Source of the DNA: Pedobacter ginsengisoli
Lineage (GTDB): Bacteria; Bacteroidota; Bacteroidia; Sphingobacteriales; Sphingobacteriaceae
Reading direction: 5' to 3'
Length of the DNA: 64,000 bases
Assembly (NCBI RefSeq): GCF_030244015.1
Contig: NZ_JASSYX010000004.1
Span: forward strand, 620,001 to 684,000
Shown here: one piece after another, positions 25,304 to 34,659 of the stretch
Position numbering within the stretch: position 1 is the first letter of the stretch
Layout: each line of letters begins with the position of its first letter
Made by a program: the position numbers and the translations under genes
The notes under the pieces: model-generated
The model's input: the letters and a program-made list of their open reading frames with translations, nothing else
Databases searched by the model: none
Told to the model about the DNA's origin: nothing

Positions 25304-28300
25304 GTGTTCCGGACGGATTTCAATTGCCCGCTAAGGGCATAAAACAAATAAGCGCTCACCCGCTGATAACCCATGTCATGAAACAGGGTTTTATAACTCA
25401 ATACCTGCTCCTCATGCTCTGCAGATTGTGTGAGGGTAAACTTGTAATCCAGAATGATGACATGGTCTCCGTTTAGCAAAACCCTGTCCGGCCTGTGGCT
25501 CCTGCCGTCGGCGTCTACAATAGTTTTTTCGGTAATGCTCTCTGTAGCCTGGCTGAATATCGCCTTCAGGTCCGGATTGTTCAAAACCTCAGCTGCCGCT
25601 GTCATCAATGTGCTGCGCTCCTCTCCCTGTATAGTGCCCTCCAGCATCAGCGCTTCTGAATAGCGTTCTATTTCAGCAACCGTTGATGCATTGGCCAGAA
25701 TGTCATGGAGCAGGGAGCCCCGCCGTCCGGATTTTTCAATATTCAGTACGTGTCTGAGGTGTTTGTCCTGCGTGGGCACATACAATTCAGCCATGCGCCC
25801 CGTTGTCGGATAATGGTCCAGTTTGATCCTGTTCGGGCTGTTTGGAGCCTCTTCCCTTCTGTCCGGGTAATCAATTATCGTGTAGCTGTTGCCGTCCTCA
25901 AATTCCGGTTCAAGAATATGGTTGACCACATCTCCGATCGTGGTCAGTTTAGATGTGTCTTTTTTAGCCATAGTAGCAATGTAGAGGTAATCTTTTGCCC
26001 GGGTGGTGGCTACATACAACATATTGAGGGCATCCATGTGATTATACAGCAACTCCTCGTAATAGGCCTTTGCAATGGCTGAGCTACTCAGGGATTCATT
26101 GTACTTCAGCGGAATGCTTTTTAACTCTTTATAGGCAGTTTCTTCTGAAGACACCCAGAAAATCCCGTTAGGTTTGCCTTTTATTTCCCAGTTACAAAAG
26201 GGGATAAATACCGCCCTGAAGGCCAGACCTTTTGATTTGTGTATAGTAATGACCTGTATCGCATCTGCACGCTCCGGCGACGGAAGTGATTTGTTAATGC
26301 CCTCTTCATCCCACCAGGTCAAAAATGCAACAACTCCCTTTTCTCCCAGCCGGGTCGCATTGGCCGTCAGGTCCCTGAAGGCAAGCAGGTAAGGCAAATG
26401 GGCCTCATTAGCACTCAGCTCATAACTTTCGATCAGTATCTCTACCAGCTCAGGCAGCGGCAGCTGCATCCAGCTCTCCCAGTTTTCGCAAAGTGATTTG
26501 GGCAATACTGTCCCCAGACTGCTGAGCGAGGTATTGTTCAGTCCCATGTAATGGGATGCATCAGGGATTATTTCATGCAGGGTATTGTAAAGTGCGATAC
26601 AATTTGCCTTGTAGAGCGCGGTCTGCGAATCCAGACCGATCAGCGCCCTGAGTGTATCAACGATCAGCTGGACGGCCATATTACCTGAGATCATCAGGGC
26701 TTCGCCCGATATCACAGCAATCCCCTGGGCCATCAGCTTTTTGACTGTCAGCACAGCTTCACTGTTGGACCTGACCAGGATGGCGATATCCTTTGCCAGG
26801 TATCCCCGTTTGGCTGTCAGGTCGTGGATCTCGTCGATCACCTCCTCCAGAGAAATATCTCTGAATGCGGTTTCGGAGAAACGCTGCTCATCGGGGACAT
26901 CGTCCCTGCCGATCTTTCTTATTTTTATTGTCCCGCCCACGGGGGTCTTTGAAGCAAACTGCTGTGTTGCCGTCCCGTAAATATCTGTAATGATCTGGTC
27001 AAAACTATTTTCCCGCCACCAGGTAAACAAAGCCCCTGACCTGGCCTCCAGCGCTTGATTCAGTTCATTTTGTAAAACCAGCGGAACAGAAGTGAAAATA
27101 AAATTATTAAAAGATATGATGTTCTCTGTGCTCCGGTAATTCTCTGCCAGGCTCTCCTCAAGGATGCGGTCTGCACCAGTGTCTGCCTTAACCTGTCTGT
27201 GCAATATATTCCAGTCGCCGTTCCTCCACCGGTAGATCGACTGCTTCGTATCGCCCACAATGAGGTGGTCTGTATAGCTTTCAGAAGGTGTCGCCATCGC
27301 ATTGGTGAGCAGCGAACGGAAACTGTTCCATTGACTGGTAGAAGTATCCTGAAATTCATCGAATAAAAAATTGCGGTACCTGGTACCGACCTTTTCCCAG
27401 ATAAAAGAAGGATTGTCGCCAGCGTCATCTGTAATACCAGAGATCAGTTTTTGTGCATCACTGATCAACAGGTTATCGTTTTCTTCACGGTAAACCTTCA
27501 GCAGGTCCGCAATCTCCTGCATCAGCCGCAGGTAATATAGGTTTTTATTGAACGCAATAGCCAGCGTATAATGTGGCAGGTGCTGTTCATAATATTTTCT
27601 GATGTCCTGCAATATGGGGTTCAGCTCCCGGTAAAAGTCATCCAGGCTAACGTTCTTTTGAAACCAGGCATCCGGATCATCGATAAACTTGAACAGCCCC
27701 TCAATCTTTGAAAAATCTCCGCCGATGATTAGCGGGATCTTGGCCAGCGGGTTTTGCGATTTGCGGTTCAGCTGGTCCTTTTCCACACCAAAGCGGTTAA
27801 AGACATCCTGCGCCCTGATGGCAAGGTCGGTCAGTTCCTCTTCAAAATTCTTTATTGCTTCCTTATTGATCTGTATATACCGTTTAAATAAGGTGTCTAT
27901 GTCCTCAGGCGGAAATGAGGCAATGGCTTCCTCAAAGGTCTGGAACCGCTCCTTGAAAACTTCACCGATGAGGTTATAAAGTTCCGTCTTATAATTCCAG
28001 CTTTTGTTGTCGCTGATCCGCTCCAGAGCCAGGTCGATGATCCATTGCAGTAAGGTCTTATTGTGGTCAAGTGCCGCGTCCAGCTTCTCTACAAGTTCTT
28101 CCTTCACCTTATCGTAGTTCATTTCCAGGCTGTAACCTGCGTCAAGGCCAAGCTCAAATGCAAATCCCCTGATCACCTTTTGCACAAAACCATCGATGGT
28201 GCTCACGGAAAACCGGCTGTAATCGTGTAAGATCCTTCTGTAGATCTGATCCGACCTCTGTTGCAGCGAGCCTGCATCTAATGTGGGGTTGCCTTTTAGA

Positions 28301-28530
28301 ACGATTTCACGGTAACTGTCGTACTTCGGATCCCCTTCAGCAAAACCCTTCAGCACCTCCATGATCCGGGTCTTCATCTCCTCAGTGGCTTTATTGGTAA
28401 AGGTTACCGCCAGGATCTCACGGTATCTGTTTTCGCCGCCCAGCAATAAAGTAAGGTAATGCGCTGTCAGGCTGAATGTTTTACCTGAACCTGCAGATGC
28501 TTGTAATATTTTAAGAGGCTGTTGGGGCAT
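25300..28530 (-). CDS. AddA-like UvrD/RecB helicase-nuclease
   Basis: The 1076-residue protein has Walker A ASAGSGKT (11-18), the UvrD family motifs AVTFTNKATEEMKTRI, FLFDEFQDTS (Walker B), VGDTKQSIYRWRNGD and ITIHKSKGLAF, TRAKDYLYI, and a C-terminal nuclease domain with RPDRVLLNGDHVIILDYKF (D-DYK). This is the AddA/RecB arrangement: SF1A helicase with a fused nuclease that loads recombination at broken ends. It overlaps the AddB-like gene by 4 bases. Name recB or addA is a matter of convention; no RecC or RecD gene is nearby. The gene is long and intact. Confidence 0.92.
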   Translation of the reverse strand: MPQQPLKILQASAGSGKTFSLTAHYLTLLLGGENRYREILAVTFTNKATEEMKTRIMEVLKGFAEGDPKYDSYREIVLKGNPTLDAGSLQQRSDQIYRRILHDYSRFSVSTIDGFVQKVIRGFAFELGLDAGYSLEMNYDKVKEELVEKLDAALDHNKTLLQWIIDLALERISDNKSWNYKTELYNLIGEVFKERFQTFEEAIASFPPEDIDTLFKRYIQINKEAIKNFEEELTDLAIRAQDVFNRFGVEKDQLNRKSQNPLAKIPLIIGGDFSKIEGLFKFIDDPDAWFQKNVSLDDFYRELNPILQDIRKYYEQHLPHYTLAIAFNKNLYYLRLMQEIADLLKVYREENDNLLISDAQKLISGITDDAGDNPSFIWEKVGTRYRNFLFDEFQDTSTSQWNSFRSLLTNAMATPSESYTDHLIVGDTKQSIYRWRNGDWNILHRQVKADTGADRILEESLAENYRSTENIISFNNFIFTSVPLVLQNELNQALEARSGALFTWWRENSFDQIITDIYGTATQQFASKTPVGGTIKIRKIGRDDVPDEQRFSETAFRDISLEEVIDEIHDLTAKRGYLAKDIAILVRSNSEAVLTVKKLMAQGIAVISGEALMISGNMAVQLIVDTLRALIGLDSQTALYKANCIALYNTLHEIIPDASHYMGLNNTSLSSLGTVLPKSLCENWESWMQLPLPELVEILIESYELSANEAHLPYLLAFRDLTANATRLGEKGVVAFLTWWDEEGINKSLPSPERADAIQVITIHKSKGLAFRAVFIPFCNWEIKGKPNGIFWVSSEETAYKELKSIPLKYNESLSSSAIAKAYYEELLYNHMDALNMLYVATTRAKDYLYIATMAKKDTSKLTTIGDVVNHILEPEFEDGNSYTIIDYPDRREEAPNSPNRIKLDHYPTTGRMAELYVPTQDKHLRHVLNIEKSGRRGSLLHDILANASTVAEIERYSEALMLEGTIQGEERSTLMTAAAEVLNNPDLKAIFSQATESITEKTIVDADGRSHRPDRVLLNGDHVIILDYKFTLTQSAEHEEQVLSYKTLFHDMGYQRVSAYLFYALSGQLKSVRNT

Positions 28531-28583
28531 GAGGTGAAGTTATTAAAATAATACCTTTACTTTGTAGTGTAAAACAAAATGCC

Positions 28584-29132
28584 ATGAAAAAACTGATCAT
28601 GATTGCTTTACTGGCCTTCACCGCGCCGGTATTTGCCCAAAGCACAGCAACTGTCAAAAAAGAAGCCATAAAAATTTACAATCCGCAGGCCAATGCCCGT
28701 GCAGATATTGATGCTGCTATTGCAAAAGCAAAAAAAGAAGGCAAGCATGTGTTTATACAGGTTGGCGGCAACTGGTGCGGCTGGTGCATTGCATTTCACA
28801 ACATGGTGGATCACAGCCCTGAGCTTAAAGCCCTGCTGAATGACAATTATGAAGTCGTTCTGGTAAACTATAGTCCGGAAAACAAGAATGAAGCAGTCCT
28901 GGCAAGCCTCAACTACCCTCAGCGTTTCGGATTCCCGGTGTTCCTGATCCTGAACGGCAACGGTAAACTCCTGCATACCCAAAACTCAGCATACCTTGAG
29001 ACCGATGATCTGGATCCAAAGACCGGTAAAAAGAAAACCGGTCATGATGTTAAAGTGGTCAGCGATTTTCTAAAAGGCTGGACCGTGAAAGCCCTTGATC
29101 CGGCTTCTTATAAACAAACTAAGGCAAAATAA
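28584..29132 (+). CDS. Secreted thioredoxin-fold protein, CGWC
   Basis: The 182-residue protein has a signal peptide (cut near VFAQ) and a thioredoxin-like domain with the GGNWCGWC redox centre (Cys65, Cys68), cis-Pro region RFGFPVFLILNG and a Lys-rich C terminus. Such single-domain periplasmic proteins reduce disulfides for cytochrome maturation or protein repair; the specific client is unknown. It is transcribed alone, divergently from the AddA-like gene, and its stop lies inside the last bases of the convergent GH3 gene (14-base overlap). Confidence 0.85.
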   Translation: MKKLIMIALLAFTAPVFAQSTATVKKEAIKIYNPQANARADIDAAIAKAKKEGKHVFIQVGGNWCGWCIAFHNMVDHSPELKALLNDNYEVVLVNYSPENKNEAVLASLNYPQRFGFPVFLILNGNGKLLHTQNSAYLETDDLDPKTGKKKTGHDVKVVSDFLKGWTVKALDPASYKQTKAK

Positions 29133-30843
29133 TCTCGGGCTTCTCTCCGTCGCCATATTTAAAGAAGGTATTTACCGTAACCGGTAACCTCCCTGTGGTG
29201 ATCAGCTGGTTCTTGAACACAGCTGCTGCCGATTGCTGCATAAAATCCTCTTTCTGATAGGCAACCACCAGACCTTTGCTGTTTTCCAATCCCGGTAAGG
29301 CAGAAAGATTGTACGGATTGGCAAAAAGCGCGAACACTGCATTTTTACCAGCCATGTCTTTAATAAACATCCTGAGGTCTTCGCTCAATATCATCCCATT
29401 GCCAGGCCTGGTCCGCGTATCATGGATACCTATAATTACCTGATCGAACAGGTTAATGTCTTTCATTACCTTTGCGATAGCATTTGCATTTGCATTTTTA
29501 TCCAGGGTGTAAAAAATGGAGTTTTTATAATAGCCACCCAGATCCTGCTGAAAGGATGTCACATTGGGCGTACCGAGACTAATGATCACCGTCCTGTTTT
29601 CAGGAGATAAGGTTTTGATGTAATCTTTTCCTCTCAGCATGGTCATTGAAGCATCTGCCAGTTTTTGCCTCAACTGAAAACTCTCGGGTCTGGTCACATC
29701 CGCCAGTACATTATGTTCATTGATAGTATCTTTAAGGTTCAGGCCTGCCCAATACTTTGCGGTAAGGATTTTTTTTACGCTTTCGTCAATCCTTTCCATA
29801 CTGATCCTGTCCTGCCTGATCGCTTTACGCACCAGTTTTATTGCTCTGCCGCTATTCTCAGAAAGCTCCAGGATATCGTTGCCTGCAATCACCCCCATGA
29901 CATCCGCTTCACCGTCCTTAAAGTACTTTACTACCCCTTTCATGCCCATCGCATCAGAAATGATCAATCCTTTGAACCCGAGTTCACCTTTTAATAGCCC
30001 GGTTACTATAGGTTTGGATAGGGTTGAAGGCATATTTGGTGTAGCGTCCAGCGCCGGAATATTCATGTGCGCGATCATTACGCCTGCTGCCCCTTCCCTG
30101 ATCAGTTCCCTGAATGGATAGATTTCCAGGCTGTCAAGCCTTTCTTTTGAAAACTTTAACTGCGGAAGGTCATAATGTGAATCTACATCTGTATCACCAT
30201 GTCCGGGAAAATGCTTGATGCTCACCAGCAGTCCACCATCCTGCATCCCTTTCAGGTAGGCAGATGCCTTATTGGCTACATTATATTTATTTTCCCCAAA
30301 AGAGCGAAAGTTGATCACAGGATTTTTCGGGTTGTTGTTTACGTCTACATCGGGCGCCAGGTTCATATGCATACCCAGTCGCTTGTAATCCTTCGCAACT
30401 TCCAGCCCCATTTTATAGATCAGGTTCTTATCCTGAACCGCTCCTAACGCCATTTGATAAGGATAGGAGATGGTACTGTCCAGGCGCATACCCAAACCCC
30501 ACTCCCCATCGGAAGTAATGAGCAAAGGTACTTTCGAATGTGACTGGTATTCATTGGTCAGTATTGCCTGTCTGCCCGGTCCACCCTGAAAGAACACTAC
30601 ACCGCCCAAATGTTCTTTTTTTATCACCAGACCTACAGAATCTTCATACGCCTTGCCCAGATTGGTGTGAGCCCTGACAAAGAACATCTGCGCAATCTTT
30701 TGCCGTTTGCTCAGTTTATTGAATACGGAATCCACCCATTGATTTGGTGTCTCCAGGGATTGCAGGTAAGAAATTTTTTGGGCAGAGGCTGACGATAGAA
30801 CGATGAGGAGAAATACGGTGGTTAAAATGTGTCTGACGTTCAT
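29119..30843 (-). CDS. Glycoside hydrolase family 3, beta-N-acetylhexosaminidase-like
   Basis: The 574-residue protein has a signal peptide (to about SSASA), a GH3 N-terminal TIM barrel and a C-terminal alpha/beta domain (about 400-570). The KHFPGHGDT motif (Lys210-His211-Gly216) is the NagZ-type segment whose Asp/His pair does acid/base catalysis, and ISDAMGMKGV holds the probable nucleophile Asp297. NagZ-like enzymes remove N-acetylglucosamine from muropeptides. Many Bacteroidota versions are fused to a serine beta-lactamase-like domain; none is present here. Export to the periplasm is expected. Substrate is inferred from motif only. Confidence 0.88.
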   Translation of the reverse strand: MNVRHILTTVFLLIVLSSASAQKISYLQSLETPNQWVDSVFNKLSKRQKIAQMFFVRAHTNLGKAYEDSVGLVIKKEHLGGVVFFQGGPGRQAILTNEYQSHSKVPLLITSDGEWGLGMRLDSTISYPYQMALGAVQDKNLIYKMGLEVAKDYKRLGMHMNLAPDVDVNNNPKNPVINFRSFGENKYNVANKASAYLKGMQDGGLLVSIKHFPGHGDTDVDSHYDLPQLKFSKERLDSLEIYPFRELIREGAAGVMIAHMNIPALDATPNMPSTLSKPIVTGLLKGELGFKGLIISDAMGMKGVVKYFKDGEADVMGVIAGNDILELSENSGRAIKLVRKAIRQDRISMERIDESVKKILTAKYWAGLNLKDTINEHNVLADVTRPESFQLRQKLADASMTMLRGKDYIKTLSPENRTVIISLGTPNVTSFQQDLGGYYKNSIFYTLDKNANANAIAKVMKDINLFDQVIIGIHDTRTRPGNGMILSEDLRMFIKDMAGKNAVFALFANPYNLSALPGLENSKGLVVAYQKEDFMQQSAAAVFKNQLITTGRLPVTVNTFFKYGDGEKPEIILP

Positions 30844-30906
30844 TACGGATAACTGTGTTTATTTCCAAAGTTAACTAAAACCTGTGAAAAACCCAGACAC
30901 CAAAAA

Positions 30907-30928
30907 GGGCATTCTGATTAGAATGCCC
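30907..30928 (-). terminator. Terminator of the small hydrophilic protein gene
   Basis: GGGCATTC (30907-30914) and GAATGCCC (30921-30928) form a perfect 8-bp stem with a 6-base loop; on the minus strand TTTTTGG follows. It lies 45 bases after the stop of the 58-residue gene and upstream of the GH3 gene, so it separates the two units. Confidence 0.75.
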
Positions 30929-30972
30929 TCATTTCAGGTAATAGGAATATTATCCTCACACAATAAGGTTCT

Positions 30973-31149
30973 TTAATGGTTTTCGCGTTTACGCTGATTG
31001 TCTTTATTTGAAGTCTGGTCAGACCGCTGGCCTCCGCCATTGGTAATCCCCTGTTGCTTTTTATCGTCTTTGGCACTGTGATACATGCGGTCTGAAGTAG
31101 GCTTTCCCTGTTCTGAACTGGTATGCCTTGCATCCTGTCTGTTCTTCAT
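30973..31149 (-). CDS. Small hydrophilic protein, 58 residues
   Basis: From ATG at 31149 the frame gives MKNRQDARHTSSEQGKPT, then DRMYHSAKDDKK, GGGQRSDQTSNK and RKRENH before TAA. It is very rich in Lys, Arg, Gln, Asp, Asn and Ser, has almost no hydrophobic residues and is probably disordered, the composition of small stress- or desiccation-linked proteins in Pedobacter relatives. A longer frame of 71 codons overlaps it but has no sensible composition, whereas this frame ends just before a perfect terminator. No family can be named with confidence. Confidence 0.6.
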   Translation of the reverse strand: MKNRQDARHTSSEQGKPTSDRMYHSAKDDKKQQGITNGGGQRSDQTSNKDNQRKRENH

Positions 31150-31231
31150 GATTCTAAATTTAGGTAAATAATTTAAGCTGGCACATTAATCTTCAATTAT
31201 ATAACGACGGCGGTTTGGATTTGTTTTAAGA

Positions 31232-31258
31232 AAAGCCCACCGAATAAGCGCGGGCTTT
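31232..31258 (-). terminator. Terminator of the first beta-barrel gene
   Basis: AAAGCCC (31232-31238) and GGGCTTT (31252-31258) pair around a 13-base loop; on the minus strand the T-containing sequence TTCTTAAAAC follows. It lies 20 bases after the stop of the gene at 31279-31923. Confidence 0.6.
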
Positions 31259-31278
31259 AAAACTAAGTGTTCCTGTGT

Positions 31279-31923
31279 TTAAAAAGTATAACCCAGGGAC
31301 AGGGCAAAACCACTGTTTTTAATCTTGTCCTGCTCCGCCTTGTCTTTGAGGGCCTTCTGGAAGTCCATATTGTACCTCCCATTGATATTGATATTTGGGG
31401 TAATGCTATAGTTCAGGCCAACCGCTCCTCCAGCGATGGATTTACTCCAGTTATCTTTGTCGGAGTTAGAACCCGTTTCTTCGCCATTCACTTTAAAGGT
31501 CGTGGTCTGGTCAATCAGAAAAGATACCTGCGGACCAGCAAAAACAGTAAGTTCCGGTGTTGCTTTGTAACCGATCAGCATTGGGGCATCTATATAAGAA
31601 ACCTTGCTGTCAAACTCGCCGGTATTACCAGCTACGGTTTCTTTAAGCTTTCCGCCTTTTTGGGTAAAGGTAATTTCCGGAAGAAAAGCAAAATTGCCAC
31701 CCATAGGCAGGTCTCCATAAACACCGGCCTGGAAACCGACTTTATAATCGGTAGCATGGTCCTGTCCGGCAAATTGTAATTTGCCCATCTTCATCAGGTT
31801 TGCCCCGGCCTTAATGCCAAAGCGCATTTTGTCATTTGCAGCAGACTGCGTCGTCTGCGCTGCTACGTGAAAAGCTGCACTGCTTAGTGCAAGTCCTAAT
31901 CCTATAATGAATAATTTTTTCAT
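31279..31923 (-). CDS. Outer-membrane beta-barrel protein, porin-family
   Basis: The 214-residue protein has a signal peptide (to about AFHVAAQ) and the PF13568-type pattern of Bacteroidota OMP beta-barrels: KMRFGIKAGANLM, GFQAGVYGDLPM, YIDAPMLIGYKATPELTVFAGPQVSFLI, GAVGLNYSITPNI and a final aromatic LSLGYTF. An eight- or more-stranded barrel without a plug is expected. It is transcribed with the neighbouring barrel gene in the same direction but separated by a terminator, so the two are separate units. Function (adhesion, porin or structural) is unknown. Confidence 0.85.
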   Translation of the reverse strand: MKKLFIIGLGLALSSAAFHVAAQTTQSAANDKMRFGIKAGANLMKMGKLQFAGQDHATDYKVGFQAGVYGDLPMGGNFAFLPEITFTQKGGKLKETVAGNTGEFDSKVSYIDAPMLIGYKATPELTVFAGPQVSFLIDQTTTFKVNGEETGSNSDKDNWSKSIAGGAVGLNYSITPNININGRYNMDFQKALKDKAEQDKIKNSGFALSLGYTF

Positions 31924-32117
31924 AATCTTTTGTTTAAAAATTCAATAGAGGTCTTGTAATAACCATGCCAAAGGAGGCCCATTACACGCTGAAATTCACA
32001 GAGATTTTAAGCACAAATTTCTATAAATCAGATTATTATAACAACGCGGCAAGCCGTGACAGCGACTGTTTGAGTGGGCTTGACAGGGTGTATCAAATCC
32101 AAGACAGGGCATAAAAA

Positions 32118-32138
32118 AAGCCGCTGATCAGGCGGCTT
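32118..32138 (-). terminator. Terminator of the second beta-barrel gene
   Basis: AAGCCGC (32118-32124) pairs with GCGGCTT (32132-32138), 7 bp, loop TGATCAG; on the minus strand a seven-T run follows. It lies 22 bases after the stop at 32161. Confidence 0.8.
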
Positions 32139-32160
32139 AATTATTAAAATTTAGGGTTTG

Positions 32161-32775
32161 TTAAAACTTAATCCCCAGACCTACAGAAAATACTTGATTT
32201 CTGTATTCAGGTGTTTCTTTGGATCCATCTTCATTGTTTTTCTGAAAATCCAAAGCATAGCGTCCGTGAATATCCACTTTGTCTGTAACGTCATACCTGA
32301 AGCCGATCAAACCACCAACCAGGCTCTTTTTGAATCTGTCTGATTTGTCTTCAATGATCTCCTGCTCAACAGTTCCAAATCCGCTCTCGTATTTATTTTT
32401 AGTTGACAGCAAAAATGATACCTGCGGTCCAACTACGAGATTTAATTTACTGCCGCCAAGGTTGAGACTGGCCAAAAGAGGCAGGTCAATAAAGTGTGTA
32501 GTCTGAGTAAATTCTCCAAACGGAGCCGTTGCCTTATACCCTTTCGTGGCATATAACAGCTCCGGAGTAAACGCCAGGCCTTTAATCAGGTTAATATCCA
32601 GAGTGATACCGGCATTGAATCCGGGATTTAATTTTGTATCAAAATCGTTGTTACCGTCTCCTTTGATGATGTCCGGTAAATTTAAACCAGCCTTTACGCC
32701 CAATCTGATTGGACTCTGTGCCTGCACGGCACCGGCTAAAAATAGGCCCATGGCCAAAATAATTAATTTTTTCAT
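32161..32775 (-). CDS. Outer-membrane beta-barrel protein, porin-family
   Basis: The 204-residue protein resembles its neighbour at 31279 in build: signal peptide (to about AGAVQAQ), the start SPIRLGVKAGLNLPD, alternating strands (FTPELLYATKGY, FIDLPLLASLNLG, LNLVVGPQVSFLL, GLIGFRYDVTDKV) and final SVGLGIKF. It is the same PF13568-type family, and the two are probably old duplicates (VKAGxNL and VGPQVSFLL shared). A short hairpin, CCAAGATT/AATCTTGG at 32822-32840, lies in its upstream region, perhaps in the 5' leader. Confidence 0.85.
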   Translation of the reverse strand: MKKLIILAMGLFLAGAVQAQSPIRLGVKAGLNLPDIIKGDGNNDFDTKLNPGFNAGITLDINLIKGLAFTPELLYATKGYKATAPFGEFTQTTHFIDLPLLASLNLGGSKLNLVVGPQVSFLLSTKNKYESGFGTVEQEIIEDKSDRFKKSLVGGLIGFRYDVTDKVDIHGRYALDFQKNNEDGSKETPEYRNQVFSVGLGIKF

Positions 32776-33002
32776 GTGTTAGATGTTTTTGTTTTCCCGG
32801 AGTACTTAAGAAAGAAATGTGCCAAGATTAAAAATCTTGGATAAAAATATCCCTGAGCACCTCAAAACAACCTTCGGGTCTTTGTTAAGCGTAGTCATTT
32901 TAAGACGCTTATCCCGGTCTTTTTGCCACTACATCTTCATGACCTTTTCTCAACCTCTTGATAACCTCTTCTAGGGGGTTGCATGACCCCCCGGCCTTCC
33001 AA

Positions 33003-33545
33003 CTATTTTAAAGGCGGCTCAATACTACCTGTTGCCGGCGAATTATAGATACAAGCAATAAGTACCAATACCAAAGAGATCAGCGAAGCAATGGCCCTGA
33101 TGTGGTGCAGTTTATTCCAGGGCTGTTCAAAATTTAACCGCTGATGGACAATCTCCTGGGCGGTGGAGGAGTGAATATTAAATGCATCAAGCGCATTATT
33201 TAAAGGAACATTGCCTCCAACTGTCACTCCGAAAACCCCAATGGCATAAATTGCAGATGCGGTTAAAAGGAAGATAAACCTGGGGTGCCCGTAATTTAAC
33301 CAGGCGCAAACCGGCAGCAGCAGCAGGCTCCCCATAAATGTGGCAAAGAACACTGGATTGAGAATTTCCCGGTTAATAGACTGCATTCCAATCAGGTATT
33401 CCCTGTCCGGCAATTTCCCCAGTCCCAAGTTGACGGAACAGGAATAGGCATACCAAAGTCCGGTTATCAATGCAACTGATAAAGCCGTTATCAGGAGTAC
33501 GAGATTGGAAATTAACATAGCTGAAGGATTAAGGTTTCTTTTCAT
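33003..33545 (-). CDS. DUF1772-family membrane protein
   Basis: The 180-residue protein has four hydrophobic segments (about 10-32, 66-85, 92-111, 148-166). The NREILNPVF stretch, VGGNVPLNNALD and the later WNKLHHIRAIAS with its W..HHxR order match DUF1772, a family that includes fungal anthrone oxygenase and many bacterial members of unknown activity. It lies 63 bases after the PhcB-like methyltransferase gene and runs in the same direction. The substrate is unknown; the membrane location is clear. Confidence 0.8.
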   Translation of the reverse strand: MKRNLNPSAMLISNLVLLITALSVALITGLWYAYSCSVNLGLGKLPDREYLIGMQSINREILNPVFFATFMGSLLLLPVCAWLNYGHPRFIFLLTASAIYAIGVFGVTVGGNVPLNNALDAFNIHSSTAQEIVHQRLNFEQPWNKLHHIRAIASLISLVLVLIACIYNSPATGSIEPPLK

Positions 33546-33608
33546 TTATGGTCAAACCAGGGAAGTTATACAATCAAAGATAGGGATTTGACAGATTGGA
33601 TAACAGAG

Positions 33609-34517
33609 CTATGACACAAGTATGCGCAGAAATAAATTAATGCCTTCCGGCTCTCTTTCAACCTTAATATTTTTTTCTTCCATACCGGCCTGCACCGCAA
33701 GTTTAGTAAGTTGTTCTTCCGAGCGGTGATGCAAATACCAATCGCCGAAAAGCTCCATAAATGCCTGCGAAGAGTTGCACTCACTAAAATTGCCAATTAT
33801 AATCTCGCCACCTGATTTAGTCCAGTTGACAAATCTTCTGATAATCTTTACGAAAACACTATCATTAAAATAATCGAATAGCCCTGCACTCCACACCACA
33901 TCAAATTTTTTATCCGTTTCATAGCGGAATATATTCTTCTCTATGAAGCTGATCTCGTCGTTATACGCTTTGTTTAATTCCTTTGCATAGGCAATAGCCC
34001 GATGATCTGCTTCTATACATAAAGTGTTCAGCTGCCCTTTATTTAATCCGGAATATAAATCCGCCAGGTCTCTCGCAGGGCCACTGGCTACATTTAGTAA
34101 ATCGAGTTGCGGTTTCTCCTTAAGGAGATTTGTGAGTGTATTGATAAAATAGGTCTTCCTGTTGCGTACTGCCTGGGTAGCTGCACAACTTTGCCAGAAT
34201 TTATCCCATTTTTCGAAACGCTTGTCCGCTGTCACATGTCTTCTGTAAAACTTGTCGATAATCATAAAGTCTCCGGCATAACCATAAGGTCTTGCAATGG
34301 AATGACCATGAAGTGTGGTTTTAAGACAGTCTTCTCCAAAACTGTTTCGCATGAGCTGCAAGTCCAGTTCAGAAATATTACCTGATTTATATTCCTTTTC
34401 GAGGTAATCTGCCATATTCATAAGCTGTCCATATTCCTCTGGCTCCGGGCCTCCTTTGCTCACTATTTTTTGGAGAAATTCGATCGGTTGCACTAACTGG
34501 CTTTCAAAAGTTATCAT
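33609..34517 (-). CDS. SAM-dependent methyltransferase, PhcB-like
   Basis: The start at 34517 (MITFESQLVQPIEFLQ) is chosen; an upstream in-frame ATG would add 18 residues of hydrophobic nonsense. The 302-residue protein has a helical N-terminal part with GHSIARPYGYAGDFMIIDKFY and a Rossmann methyltransferase part with motif I LLNVASGPARDL, then FDVVWSAGLFDYF and GGEIIIGNFSE. The PYGYAGDF segment is typical of proteins named after Ralstonia PhcB, which makes 3-hydroxypalmitate methyl ester, a quorum-sensing signal. Whether this enzyme makes such an ester is inference. It probably shares a transcript with the DUF1772 gene. Confidence 0.78.
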   Translation of the reverse strand: MITFESQLVQPIEFLQKIVSKGGPEPEEYGQLMNMADYLEKEYKSGNISELDLQLMRNSFGEDCLKTTLHGHSIARPYGYAGDFMIIDKFYRRHVTADKRFEKWDKFWQSCAATQAVRNRKTYFINTLTNLLKEKPQLDLLNVASGPARDLADLYSGLNKGQLNTLCIEADHRAIAYAKELNKAYNDEISFIEKNIFRYETDKKFDVVWSAGLFDYFNDSVFVKIIRRFVNWTKSGGEIIIGNFSECNSSQAFMELFGDWYLHHRSEEQLTKLAVQAGMEEKNIKVEREPEGINLFLRILVS

Positions 34518-34659
34518 AATCGTTGTTTTAAAAATTAGGAATGAAATTATGATCCAAAAGTGATGATACAACAGATCTTTTAGAAGCGTGACTTAACGAA
34601 AGGCACAGTAGGGTTAACGAAATAGGGAGATGAATATATTGTCAGTTGTATTAAACAAA

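Noticed and set aside
30918..31133. Minus-strand frame of 71 codons overlapping the small hydrophilic gene
   Set aside because: Its end lies inside the terminator hairpin and its composition is ordinary; the overlapping 58-codon frame has a better start, a strongly biased composition and ends before the terminator.
32822..32840. CCAAGATT/AATCTTGG hairpin
   Set aside because: An 8-bp stem with a 3-base loop but no T-run in either direction; may be a 5' leader hairpin but not supported enough to call a feature.
32974..32991. GGGGGT/ACCCCC hairpin after the DUF1772 gene
   Set aside because: Could end the transcript but has no T-run and is only 6 bp; left uncalled.
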